A stretch of DNA of 64,000 bases from assembly GCA_017428055.1 (NCBI GenBank), contig JAFRRN010000032.1, forward strand, positions 1-64,000, read 5' to 3'. How positions within the stretch are numbered: the first letter of the stretch is position 1; each line of letters opens with the position of its first letter. Shown piece after piece: positions 17,761 to 26,110 of the stretch. The notes below the pieces were generated by a model that was not told the DNA's origin, made no database searches, and saw only the letters and a program-made list of their open reading frames with translations. Made by a program: the position numbers and the translations under genes. The stretch is from Prevotella sp. GTDB lineage: Bacteria > Bacteroidota > Bacteroidia > Bacteroidales > Bacteroidaceae.

Positions 17761-17819
17761 CTTCTCCTATCCTTCTATAAACCTATTCATCCCATCAAGC
17801 CCATTCACCCCCATCATTG

Positions 17820-19178
17820 CTACAAAATCCCAAACTGATGCAGGAATATCGCCAGGATACAGAGCGGACACACAAAACGAATCAAGAAAAGGAACACGCC
17901 AAAGAACGTTCCCTTGAGCGTCCCCCAGTTGGTAAACTCATCCTTGACGATGCCTTTCGGCACATACCAACCAAGGAAAAGACACGTAAGGAAACCGCCG
18001 ATGGGCAGGAATATCTGTCCTGTGACGAAGTCGAAAACGTCAAAAAGAGACTTGTCGCCAACACAAAGGTAATCCATCTTACCCAATGACAGGGAACTCA
18101 GCGCACCAAGTATAAACGTGGTAATCGTGACGATGGCGGCTCCCTTCTTGCGCGTGATATGCAATTCCTCGAAGAAGAACGCCGTACTCACCTCATGGAG
18201 CGACATCAGGGAGGTCAGTGCCGCCAACGACAACAAGACATAAAACAATAACGACACCACCCATCCTATGAGAGGGAATCCCGCGAATGCCTGGTTGAAC
18301 ACGTTGGGCAGGGTGATGAAGATGAGCGAGGGACCGCTGTCGGGATTGATGCCCACGGAAAAGGCGGCGGGGAAAATCATCAGTCCCGCCAAGATTGCCA
18401 CCATGGAATCGACCAGCGACACCTGCACCGCCGAGCGCAACAGGTTGGTTTGCCTACTGAAATAGGACGCGTATGTGCAGATGCACCCCATGGCGATGCT
18501 CAACGAATAGAACGACTGTCCCAAGGCATTGAGGAACATGCCACTGTCAACCTTGGAGAAGTCGGGCTTGAAGAGGAATGAAATTCCCTTCGAGGCACCA
18601 GGTAAGAGGCACGATGCCACCACGATGACGAGCAAGAGGATGAACAGGGCGGGCATCAACATCTTGGACGCTTTCTCGATACCGCCCCTCACACCATGGA
18701 TAATGACGAAATGCGCCATCAACAAGAACACCAACGTCCAAAACACAGGACGGATGGGGTCTTGCGAGAAAGCATTGAAATACGTCGTCACATACGTCGG
18801 GTCGCCTTTCAACTCGCCCATGACGGACGAGAAAACGTATTGCAAACACCACCCCGACACCACGGCATAGTAACCCGTGATGAGGAATCCCGTCAAGACA
18901 CCCATGAAGCCGATGAACTTCCATGGTGTGCCATTGGCGAGCTTGGTATAGGCCCGCGCCGTGTTGGACGCGCCATGCCGCCCGATGATGAACTCACTCA
19001 CCATGCACGGGATGCCCAGCAGCAATACACATATTATATATATAAGGATGAAGGCAGCCCCTCCGTTCTCTCCCGTCATGTAGGGAAACCGCCACACGTT
19101 GCCCAAGCCCACCGCCGAGCCTGCCGTGGCAAGGATCACTCCTATCTTGCTTCCGAAGTTCGCTCTTTCTTCTTTCAT
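17820..19178 (-). CDS. Sodium:neurotransmitter symporter (NSS) family transporter, tandem paralogue
   Basis: The 452-residue protein closely parallels the gene at 16396-17760: GVILATAGSAVGLGNVWRFP, TGENGGAAFILIYI, and the shared NPDSGPSLIFITLPNVF segment. It has the same layout of about twelve membrane helices and ends in a similar CILAIFLHQFGIL. Tandem duplication followed by divergence is the simple reading. It is the first gene of the pair, with a promoter at 19206-19213 divergent from the VanZ-like gene. Confidence 0.9.
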   Translation of the reverse strand: MKEERANFGSKIGVILATAGSAVGLGNVWRFPYMTGENGGAAFILIYIICVLLLGIPCMVSEFIIGRHGASNTARAYTKLANGTPWKFIGFMGVLTGFLITGYYAVVSGWCLQYVFSSVMGELKGDPTYVTTYFNAFSQDPIRPVFWTLVFLLMAHFVIIHGVRGGIEKASKMLMPALFILLLVIVVASCLLPGASKGISFLFKPDFSKVDSGMFLNALGQSFYSLSIAMGCICTYASYFSRQTNLLRSAVQVSLVDSMVAILAGLMIFPAAFSVGINPDSGPSLIFITLPNVFNQAFAGFPLIGWVVSLLFYVLLSLAALTSLMSLHEVSTAFFFEELHITRKKGAAIVTITTFILGALSSLSLGKMDYLCVGDKSLFDVFDFVTGQIFLPIGGFLTCLFLGWYVPKGIVKDEFTNWGTLKGTFFGVFLFLIRFVCPLCILAIFLHQFGIL

Positions 19179-19205
19179 CTATCAACAAACATACAATAAA
19201 CGATG

Positions 19206-19233
19206 CAAAATTAACAATTATTTCTTACTTTTG
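19206..19233. promoter_or_regulatory. Back-to-back promoters for the symporter operon and the VanZ-like gene
   Basis: On the minus strand TAATTTTG (19213-19206) serves the symporters, with TTTG at 19240-19237 as a possible -33 element. On the plus strand TACTTTTG (19226-19233) serves the gene at 19254. The two -7 boxes are only 12 bp apart, so polymerases would compete. Confidence 0.55.
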
Positions 19234-19253
19234 CAGCAAAAATGTAAGCAAAC

Positions 19254-19661
19254 ATGAATTATTTGAAACATCTAATCACTTATTACCCCATCACTACGAC
19301 GCTCATTGTGGTCATTTGGTTTCTCTGTCTCTGGCCGATTTTTCCAGAAACACCCCTCAGCCATGTGGCATTGATTGACAAATGGACGCACATGGTGATG
19401 TACGGAGGCACGTTCGGCATCATGTGGATAGAGTACCTACGCAAGCATACCACATACAACCCTGTGAAGATAGTATGCCTGGGGTTCATAGCACCCATAT
19501 TGATGGGCGGCTTGATTGAGATATTGCAAGCCAACTGCACGGGCGGACGGCGCAGCGGGGAGTGGATGGATTTCTATGCCGACGCCATCGGCGTGGTTCT
19601 CGCAGCTATCTTCGGTATTCTTCTGGGATGGTATCGCGCCAGAGGGAAAAGGGGTATTTGA
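19254..19661 (+). CDS. VanZ-like membrane protein
   Basis: The 135-residue protein has four predicted membrane segments and the VanZ-family motifs LIDKWTHMVMYG after the first helix and DFYADAIGVVLAAIFG near the end. VanZ in enterococci gives low-level teicoplanin resistance by an unknown mechanism; the role of chromosomal homologues is not known. Its 3' end overlaps the convergent CYTH gene by 56 bp. Confidence 0.85.
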   Translation: MNYLKHLITYYPITTTLIVVIWFLCLWPIFPETPLSHVALIDKWTHMVMYGGTFGIMWIEYLRKHTTYNPVKIVCLGFIAPILMGGLIEILQANCTGGRRSGEWMDFYADAIGVVLAAIFGILLGWYRARGKRGI

Positions 19662-20109
19662 GCATGTTCTTGTTGTAGAAACGCCCGTCGCCTGTCACCT
19701 CCATGCCGATGAAATCGGGCTTTTCGAAGCTTTCATCCTCCTTGCGAAGCTCCACTTCCGCCATCACGAGTCCCTCGTTATCGCCGTAAAACTCATCGAC
19801 TTCAAACGTATGGTCGCCGCATTTCACAAGATAGCGGCGCTTGTCGATAATGCCTCCACGGCAGAGATACATGAGGTTTTCCGCCTCTTCCATCGTGATT
19901 TCCTTCTCAAACTCATATCGGGTGAGCAAGCCGACAAAGGGTTTCCCCTTGATCGTCAGATACGCTTTGTCGTCGCGGATGCGGATGCGGACGGTGGCAT
20001 TCTCACAAGGGATGTAGCCTTGTTTGATATGGGTACTTGAAAAGGCGGCGCTTTTGAATGCGTCGCCTTTCTTCACGAGAAACTTTCGTTCTATCTCCAG
20101 TCCGCTCAT
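19606..20109 (-). CDS. CYTH domain protein (triphosphate tunnel enzyme family)
   Basis: The 167-residue protein starts with LEIERKFLV, the ExExK motif of the CYTH fold. Charged tunnel-lining motifs follow: VRIRIRDDKAYLTIKG, YEFEKEI, RRYLVKCGDHTFEVDEFYG and MAEVELRKEDESF. Members hydrolyse inorganic triphosphate or thiamine triphosphate, or make cAMP; short bacterial ones are usually triphosphatases. Its ATG overlaps the stop of the small gene at 20106 by ATGA, indicating coupled translation. Confidence 0.88.
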   Translation of the reverse strand: MSGLEIERKFLVKKGDAFKSAAFSSTHIKQGYIPCENATVRIRIRDDKAYLTIKGKPFVGLLTRYEFEKEITMEEAENLMYLCRGGIIDKRRYLVKCGDHTFEVDEFYGDNEGLVMAEVELRKEDESFEKPDFIGMEVTGDGRFYNKNMLKYPFSLWRDTIPEEYRR

Positions 20110-20249
20110 GACACAAGGATAATGGTATAAATCATATAGACAAATGCCAAGGCAAGGAGGATGCCGAGGATCCAGTTCACCACTTTCTTGCCCTTTTTCT
20201 CTTGTTCTGCCTCGCGACGAGCGCGCTTAATCTTACTTTTCTGACTCAT
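20106..20249 (-). CDS. Small single-pass membrane protein (47 aa)
   Basis: The ATG at 20249 opens a 47-residue frame starting MSQKSKIKRARREAEQEKKG, then one hydrophobic helix (WILGILLALAFVYMIYTII) and ending LVS. The strongly basic, lysine-rich N-terminus would sit in the cytoplasm. The stop overlaps the CYTH start by 4 bp, and the ATG lies 27 bp after the prfB stop, so it is embedded in that operon. The coupling and clear layout support a real gene; the function is unknown. Confidence 0.75.
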   Translation of the reverse strand: MSQKSKIKRARREAEQEKKGKKVVNWILGILLALAFVYMIYTIILVS

Positions 20250-20276
20250 TGTTTTTGATTTTATTAGGTTTCATAT

Positions 20277-21398
20277 TCATTCTTCGTCTGTCACCGGGAA
20301 CTCCATCAAGTATGCCTTGATGAACCCGTCTATCTTCCCATCCATCACGCCATCAACGTCCGTGGTCTGGTAATTGGTGCGGTGATCCTTCACGCGGCGG
20401 TCGTCAAACACGTAACTGCGTATCTGGCTCCCCCACTCGATTTTCTTCTTTCCCGCCTCAATCTTGGCTTGCGCCTCGAGGCGTTTCTTCATCGCGCGGT
20501 CGTAGAGTTGTGACTTGAGCAAGAGCAACGCCTTCTCCTTGTTCTTCGGTTGGTCGCGTGTCTCGGTATTCTCGATGAGGATTTCCTCCTCCTCGCCCGT
20601 GTCGGGGTCGGTGTACCAATAGCGCAAACGCACACCAGACTCCACCTTGTTGACATTCTGACCCCCCGCGCCACTGGAGCGGAACGTGTCCCACGAGAGC
20701 TTCGCTGGGTCTACATACACCTCAATGGTATCGTCCACCAACGGCGAAACGAACACGGAGGCGAAGGAAGTCATGCGCTTGCCCTGCGCATTGAACGGAC
20801 TGACACGCACCAGGCGGTGCACTCCGTTCTCGCTCTTCAAGAATCCGTAAGCAAATTCGCCGCCTTCTATCTCCATTGTCACGCTCTTGATGCCCGCCTC
20901 GTCACCGTCTTGCAGGTTGGAAATGGTCACCTTATGCCCGTGGGCTTCTGCCCAGCGCATGTACATACGCATGAGCATCGATGCCCAGTCTTGGCTCTCG
21001 GTGCCGCCGGCTCCCGAATTGATCTTCAACACACAGTCCATCGGGTCTTCCTTTTGGCGCAGCATGTTCTTGAGTTCGAGGTCTTCTATCGCCTTGATAG
21101 CCTTGGCATAATCATCGTCCACCTCCTCTTCAGTGACCATTTCATCATGATAGAAGTCGAATGCCAACTGCAACTCGTCTGCCAATTGCCTCACTTCATG
21201 ATAGCCTTTGAGCCACTTCTCGATGCCCTTGACTTTCTTCATCTGCTCCTGGGCGCGTTTCACGTCCTCCCAGAAGTCGGGAGCCTGAGTGCGGAGTTGC
21301 TCTTCCTCAAACTCCACTTGCTTCTGTTCGATATTCAGATAGCGATGAAGTGCGTCGGCACGGTCCATCACATCCTTCAATTGGTCGGCTGTAATCAT
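20277..21398 (-). CDS. prfB: Peptide chain release factor 2
   Basis: The 373-residue protein has the stop-codon-reading SPF tripeptide in RLVRVSPFNAQGKRMTSF, which distinguishes RF2 from RF1 (PxT), and the catalytic GAGGQNVNK motif. The C-terminal KIEWGSQIRSYVFDDRRVKDHRTN segment is also typical. It releases chains at UGA and UAA. The frame is continuous: the usual in-frame UGA with a programmed frameshift near codon 26 is absent, and the site reads CTGAAT (Leu-Asn). Its ATG overlaps the acyl-CoA ligase stop by 4 bp. Confidence 0.97.
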   Translation of the reverse strand: MITADQLKDVMDRADALHRYLNIEQKQVEFEEEQLRTQAPDFWEDVKRAQEQMKKVKGIEKWLKGYHEVRQLADELQLAFDFYHDEMVTEEEVDDDYAKAIKAIEDLELKNMLRQKEDPMDCVLKINSGAGGTESQDWASMLMRMYMRWAEAHGHKVTISNLQDGDEAGIKSVTMEIEGGEFAYGFLKSENGVHRLVRVSPFNAQGKRMTSFASVFVSPLVDDTIEVYVDPAKLSWDTFRSSGAGGQNVNKVESGVRLRYWYTDPDTGEEEEILIENTETRDQPKNKEKALLLLKSQLYDRAMKKRLEAQAKIEAGKKKIEWGSQIRSYVFDDRRVKDHRTNYQTTDVDGVMDGKIDGFIKAYLMEFPVTDEE

Positions 21399-23203
21399 TC
21401 CTCGTACATTTTGTCGATGATGTCCTTATAGTTCTTGCTGATGACGGGACGCTTGAGTTTCAAGGTGTTTGTGAGCTCCCCGTTCTCCATGGAGAAATGA
21501 TGGGGCAGCAAGGTGATGCGCTTGATCTGCTCATATTGCGCCAACGACTGCTGTAAGGTTGCCACACGTTCCATCATCATCTCCTGCACTTGCTGGTTTT
21601 CACAAAGGTCCTCACGGGAGGTGAACGATATGCCGCGATCCTTCGCCCATGCCTCAACGAGGCGGAATTCGGGGACGATGAGGGCGGAGACAAACTTCCT
21701 TTGGTCGGCTATCACCGCCACTTGGTCGATGTACTTGTCTACCAACAACATACCCTCCACCATCTGCGGGGCGATATACTTGCCGTTGGAGGTCTTGTAC
21801 AGGTCTTTGATGCGCTCTGTCAGATACAACTCGCCATCGCGCAGATAGCCCGCATCGCCCGTGTGGAAGAAGCCATCCTCGTCGAAAGCCTCGGCGTTGA
21901 TGTCTTCCCGTTTATAATAACCCGGAGTGATAGTCGGGCCTTTGAGCAATATCTCACCGTTCTCGCCAATCTTCACCTGTATGTCTCCCAATGGGCGACC
22001 CACCGAACCAACGGTGAAAGGCATATCTTTATGGTCGCAGGAGACAGTGGCAAGACTCTCCGTGAGACCATATCCCACCACCATGTTCACGCCGATGGCA
22101 TGAACGAACTCCTCCACCTCGGGCGACACGTAGGCTCCTGCCGTGGGGAAGATGTTGGGATGCTCAAGGCCAATCTGCTGCCTCACGAGGCTCAAGATCG
22201 TCCTATTGACCACCTTATACCTCAATGCGAGGAAGAGCGGAGGCCGTTTCCCCTTGCTCAAATAGTCGATGTTGTATTTCTTGCCGATAGCCAACGCCTC
22301 CTTAAATATCTTTTGCTTGGCTGGTCCCGCCTCGTCTATTTTCTCTTTCACGCCGACATACACCTTCTCCCAGAAACGCGGCACGGAGCACATGCACGTG
22401 GGATGTGTATCACGCATGGACTGTTGGATTTCCAAGGGATAGGTGTTGATGATCATCTCTGCGCCTTGCGTCAGGCAGAGATACGACCATCCGCGCTCAA
22501 AGATATGTGCGAAGGGCAGGAAATTGATGACCCTGTCTTTTTCGCCAACAGGCACCGGGCCATTGTGGTTGCGCATGGCGGCGAAATATTGGCTGTACGT
22601 CAGGATGACTCCCTTGGAGTTTCCCGTCGTGCCACTCGTATAGATGATGTTGCAAATGTCATCCATCCTCGCCTCTTTCCACAATGCCTCCACCTGCGTC
22701 TGTCGTGGCAAATTCTCACCCAAAGCCACAAAATCCTCGAAATAGAGGGCGTTGGGGTCGTGGGTAGAGATGCGTACGCTACGGTCGAAGATGATGATTC
22801 GCTCCAACGTGGGGCAAAGGGCAAACACCCGATGCGCCTTGTCGTATTGGTCCTGCTCGCCCACGAAGAGGAATCTCACATTGGCATCCTTGACCACGAA
22901 CTGTACCTGTTGCTCGCTCGATGTGGCATAGATGGGTATCGTGACCGCCCTAATGCCATACGCACCGAAGTCTGTGTAGAGGTATTGGATGCAATTCTGC
23001 GCGAAGACAGCGACATTCTCCTGTGGTCGAATGCCCAGATTCAACATCGCATTGCTTACCTGTTTGACACGAAGGGAGAACTGATTCCATGATACTGTCT
23101 TCCATTCCTGACTGCCAAACATACGGAAAGTTAGTGCCGAGCGGCTCCCATACTTCTTCGCTTGCTCATGAACAAGGATGGATAAATGCTGGTTGTTTTG
23201 CAT
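21395..23203 (-). CDS. Long-chain fatty acid-CoA ligase (AMP-forming)
   Basis: The start is placed at 23203 (MQNNQHLSILVHEQAKKYG); the longer frame runs back past the promoter at 23226. The 602-residue enzyme has the AMP-binding P-loop IIYTSGTTGNSKG, the VVGYGLTES motif and the GYLRDGELYLTERIKDLYKTSNGKYIAP segment with the conserved catalytic-loop residues. It would activate fatty acids with ATP to acyl-CoA at the membrane. First gene of the operon with prfB, the small membrane protein and CYTH. Confidence 0.93.
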   Translation of the reverse strand: MQNNQHLSILVHEQAKKYGSRSALTFRMFGSQEWKTVSWNQFSLRVKQVSNAMLNLGIRPQENVAVFAQNCIQYLYTDFGAYGIRAVTIPIYATSSEQQVQFVVKDANVRFLFVGEQDQYDKAHRVFALCPTLERIIIFDRSVRISTHDPNALYFEDFVALGENLPRQTQVEALWKEARMDDICNIIYTSGTTGNSKGVILTYSQYFAAMRNHNGPVPVGEKDRVINFLPFAHIFERGWSYLCLTQGAEMIINTYPLEIQQSMRDTHPTCMCSVPRFWEKVYVGVKEKIDEAGPAKQKIFKEALAIGKKYNIDYLSKGKRPPLFLALRYKVVNRTILSLVRQQIGLEHPNIFPTAGAYVSPEVEEFVHAIGVNMVVGYGLTESLATVSCDHKDMPFTVGSVGRPLGDIQVKIGENGEILLKGPTITPGYYKREDINAEAFDEDGFFHTGDAGYLRDGELYLTERIKDLYKTSNGKYIAPQMVEGMLLVDKYIDQVAVIADQRKFVSALIVPEFRLVEAWAKDRGISFTSREDLCENQQVQEMMMERVATLQQSLAQYEQIKRITLLPHHFSMENGELTNTLKLKRPVISKNYKDIIDKMYEE

Positions 23204-23225
23204 ACAGATATTATAATGTGTTATG

Positions 23226-23256
23226 CAAAGATAATGCAAATCGCCCAAAAGACAAA
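23226..23256 (-). promoter_or_regulatory. Promoter of the acyl-CoA ligase-prfB operon
   Basis: On the minus strand TTTG (23256-23253) and TATCTTTG (23233-23226) are 19 bp apart, an almost ideal Bacteroidota promoter, 22 bp before the ATG at 23203. Confidence 0.7.
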
Positions 23257-24085
23257 GCAAAATCCAAAAAAGATTAATTTTAAGACGGAAATACCCATGA
23301 AAAGTACACTTTTCAATCCATTATTCAGTAAGAAAAGCAGTATTTTTGCGCTTCGCTATCATGGCTTTTCTCATACTCGCACTGGCGGTGGGATTTGCTC
23401 GAATTGCTTTTTCCCGCTCTCTTTCATAAGAATAAAGGCTTCCCAACATTATAATAACCCACAATCATGTCATGGATGCTGCTGGCAAACCCATCATGGG
23501 CAACTCCTTCAAGACATGCCTTGCGGACATTTATATCGATAAAAAATATTGACAAAATCATGCTCGGGAAAAATCTGGAAATAGAATGATTTGAGTTTAT
23601 CTTATGCATCAAGATTCTTGGAAAATCCGGTTTTTTCGGGCGAAAACATCCATTTAACATTTTTTCTGTGGCATTTATCGGTGACGGATGCCGCATCCAT
23701 TCCCCGCGAAGGGTGCATTTATCGGGCGCGGAGGTATCAGAAATAATGTTAAAATGCCACATTTCCAAGCGGTGAACGACACCCTTATTGGGCAAGTGTT
23801 TGGCTTTCAACACTTTACGAAATGCGCCAAAAATCGCGTATTTTCGGCCAAAAGATTTCTTGTTCGGAAAACCGCCCGTCATTTTGCGCCATTTCATGAC
23901 TTTTTCTTGACATTATTCCAAACACGCATTAGGTGGGGGATGATTTCACATAACGCCAACGAAAAAAGTCGGATGATACATTCATTTCTTATCATAAATC
24001 AATAGGCGGTGGGGGGAGGGGTGGATTTTAATGTTTTTTTGCATAAAAAAGTGGGGAATTGTGGTGGATTGTGGAGAATAATGTC
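23257..24085. other. Long non-coding gap before the dcw cluster
   Basis: Open frames of up to 157 codons occur, but none has a signal, domain or codon pattern of a real gene. Around 23667-23735 a module with core GGCATTTATCGG and GATGCCGCATCC, then GTGCATTTATCGGG and GGAGGTATCAG, is repeated internally and also resembles 1366-1395. A short hydrophobic 22-codon frame near 23360 may be a remnant. The region may be a degenerate dispersed repeat. Confidence 0.5.
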
Positions 24086-24093
24086 TATCTTTG
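24086..24093 (+). promoter_or_regulatory. -7 promoter box TATCTTTG for the dcw cluster
   Basis: TATCTTTG fits TAnnTTTG and lies 27 bp before the mraZ ATG. A TTG at 24059-24061 is 24 bp upstream, slightly farther than normal for a -33 element. GTGG/TTGTGG repeats just before it might bind MraZ, which is known in other bacteria to bind repeated GTGGG-type boxes (inference). Confidence 0.6.
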
Positions 24094-24120
24094 TAGCAGA
24101 AAAAACCATACGACACCAAG

Positions 24121-24618
24121 ATGCAATTGTTTGGGGACATAGAAGCGAAGATTGACACGAAGGGACGGGCATTCCTCCCTTCGGTCTTTCGCAAGGCACT
24201 ACAAGCGTCGGGCGAGGAAAACCTGTTCTTGCGCAAAGACCTTTTCCAGCCTTGCTTGATACTCTATCCCGAATCGGAATGGATCAAACAATTGGATACC
24301 GTGCGGAGCAAGTTGAGTCGATGGAATCGCCAACACCAACTCCTCTACCGGCAGTTTGTGTCTGGCGTGGAGGCGTTGACACTCGACGGGAACGGGCGCA
24401 TCCTCATTCCCAAACGATACCTCCAGATGGCCTCCATCGACCAATCCCTCCAATTTTTAGGATTGGGAGACTACATAGAGATATGGAAGCCGGGTGAGAA
24501 GGAGAAGCCTTTCCTGGAAGCAGACAATTTCTCCGAGGCCATCGAAAGCATCATGGGAAACACATTTGGAAGCCTCTCCGCAGGAAACATCCTTAACGAA
24601 TCCGGTCAAGAACGATAA
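24121..24618 (+). CDS. mraZ: MraZ transcriptional regulator of the dcw cluster
   Basis: The 165-residue protein begins MQLFGDIEAKIDTKGRAFLP, the first half of the tandem AbrB-like fold, and has the second DGNGRILIPKRYLQMA near residue 95. MraZ forms a ring that binds repeated boxes in front of the cluster and controls it. As the first gene of the cluster, 64 bp before rsmH, it is in its usual place. Confidence 0.95.
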   Translation: MQLFGDIEAKIDTKGRAFLPSVFRKALQASGEENLFLRKDLFQPCLILYPESEWIKQLDTVRSKLSRWNRQHQLLYRQFVSGVEALTLDGNGRILIPKRYLQMASIDQSLQFLGLGDYIEIWKPGEKEKPFLEADNFSEAIESIMGNTFGSLSAGNILNESGQER

Positions 24619-24682
24619 AGACACCTCCCTCGCCTGTCAAGGCATTGGAACCCAAACCATTTACCCAAACCAGAAGACAACC

Positions 24683-25597
24683 ATGACGATTGTATCATCA
24701 TATCACCAACCTGTGCTATTGAAGGATAGCGTTGACGGCCTGAACATCCGTCCCGGCGGCATATACGTGGACGTGACGCTCGGCGGGGGCGGCCATACAC
24801 GAGAAATCCTGGCACGGATGAAGGGCAAGGGCCATCTGTATAGCTTTGACCAAGATGCCGATGCCGAGGGCAACATCACATGGGAGAACAACTGTTTTAC
24901 GTTTGTGAGGAGCAACTTCCGCTACCTCAAGAACTGGATGAGATACTATCGGGTGGAATACATCGACGGGCTGCTTGCCGACTTAGGCGTATCATCCCAT
25001 CACTTCGACGATGAGAGCCGTGGCTTTTCTTTCCGCCACAATTCCCCACTCGATATGAGAATGAACAAGCGGGCGGGCAAGACGGCGGCTGAAATCGTGA
25101 ACGATTATGAGGAGGAATCCCTCGCGCACATATTTTATATATATGGGGAGATGAAACAGTCGCGACGCATCGCTGCCGCCATCGTCAAGGCAAGGGCGAA
25201 GAAGCCTATCGTCACGACGGGCGACTTGACAGAAGTGGTGAGCCCGCTCATCAGCAAGGAACACGAGAAGAAAGACCTGGCGCGGCTCTTCCAAGCCCTC
25301 CGCATCGAAGTGAACCACGAGATGGATGCCCTGCGCGACATGCTCCTTGCCGCCACGGAACTGCTCCGCGAGGGCGGAAGGCTGTCGGTCATCACCTACC
25401 ACTCATTGGAAGACCGCATCGTGAAGAACGTGATGAAAGCCGGCAACGTGGAAGGGAAGGTGAGCCAGGACTTCTTCGGGCGCATCGAAAGTCCGTTTAT
25501 ATTAGTAAACAACAAGGTCATCACACCCTCCATTGAGGAGCAACAAGAGAACCCACGCAGCAGAAGTGCCAAACTCAGAATAGCAGAAAAGAAATGA
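24683..25597 (+). CDS. rsmH: 16S rRNA (cytosine1402-N4)-methyltransferase
   Basis: The start MTIVSSYHQPVLLKDSVDGL fits the family; the longer open frame overlaps mraZ in another frame and is unlikely. The S-adenosylmethionine loop is VDVTLGGGGHTREIL, followed by GLLADLGVSSHHFDDESRGF and, near the end, RSRSAKLRIAEK. It methylates C1402 in the ribosomal P site. The stop overlaps ftsL by ATGA. Confidence 0.96.
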   Translation: MTIVSSYHQPVLLKDSVDGLNIRPGGIYVDVTLGGGGHTREILARMKGKGHLYSFDQDADAEGNITWENNCFTFVRSNFRYLKNWMRYYRVEYIDGLLADLGVSSHHFDDESRGFSFRHNSPLDMRMNKRAGKTAAEIVNDYEEESLAHIFYIYGEMKQSRRIAAAIVKARAKKPIVTTGDLTEVVSPLISKEHEKKDLARLFQALRIEVNHEMDALRDMLLAATELLREGGRLSVITYHSLEDRIVKNVMKAGNVEGKVSQDFFGRIESPFILVNNKVITPSIEEQQENPRSRSAKLRIAEKK

Positions 25598-26088
25598 AAG
25601 AAGACGATAACAACAAGGAAAAAGAGCCGAAGCTCACCATCGAGAATGTGAAGGAGACAGAGAAGGCTGACCCCACCAAGGGGCTGGAAGGGAAACCCGA
25701 CGAGGGTCCATCGCTCAAAGAAGTCATCCTCGAGCAAGCAACAGAGGACGAGGCACCGCAATCGAGCAACTTCACCCTACGCAAGATCCTCGGCGGAGAC
25801 ATCCTCTCGACACGTGCCATCAGGCGGCAGGTGCCATTGCTGATGCTCATCACCGTCATCCTCTTCATCTATATTTCCAATCGATACAGTTGCCAGAAGA
25901 ACCTTATCGAGATCGACCGCCTGAGCAAAGAGCTGGTGGACGCGAAATACCGGGCGTTGGCAAGCTCCAGCGAACTGACAGAACGTTGCCGCGAGAGCCA
26001 CGTCCTCGACCTGCTGAAGAACAACCAAGACAGCGTATTGAAGATTGCCAGCCAGCCCCCATATATCATTGAAGTACCCGAACAATAA
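25594..26088 (+). CDS. ftsL: FtsL-like divisome protein
   Basis: The 164-residue protein has a long acidic cytoplasmic N-terminus (about 85 residues), a single membrane helix (VPLLMLITVILFIYISNRY) and a short periplasmic part rich in heptad-like leucines. This matches the Bacteroidota form of FtsL, which links with DivIC/FtsB and FtsQ and activates FtsWI. The identification rests on layout and position between rsmH and the penicillin-binding protein gene. Confidence 0.85.
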   Translation: MKEDDNNKEKEPKLTIENVKETEKADPTKGLEGKPDEGPSLKEVILEQATEDEAPQSSNFTLRKILGGDILSTRAIRRQVPLLMLITVILFIYISNRYSCQKNLIEIDRLSKELVDAKYRALASSSELTERCRESHVLDLLKNNQDSVLKIASQPPYIIEVPEQ

Positions 26089-26110
26089 CACCAAGAGGAG
26101 GAATAAAGAC

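Noticed and set aside
20550-21431. 293-codon open frame on the plus strand
   Set aside because: It is antisense to prfB, which has SPF and GGQ motifs.
21590-23092. 500-codon open frame on the plus strand
   Set aside because: It lies wholly antisense to the acyl-CoA ligase, whose motifs are clear; the frame is a by-product of biased codon use.
23424-23897. 157-codon minus-strand frame before the dcw cluster
   Set aside because: No signal, domain or start context, and it runs through the dispersed repeat; probably non-coding.
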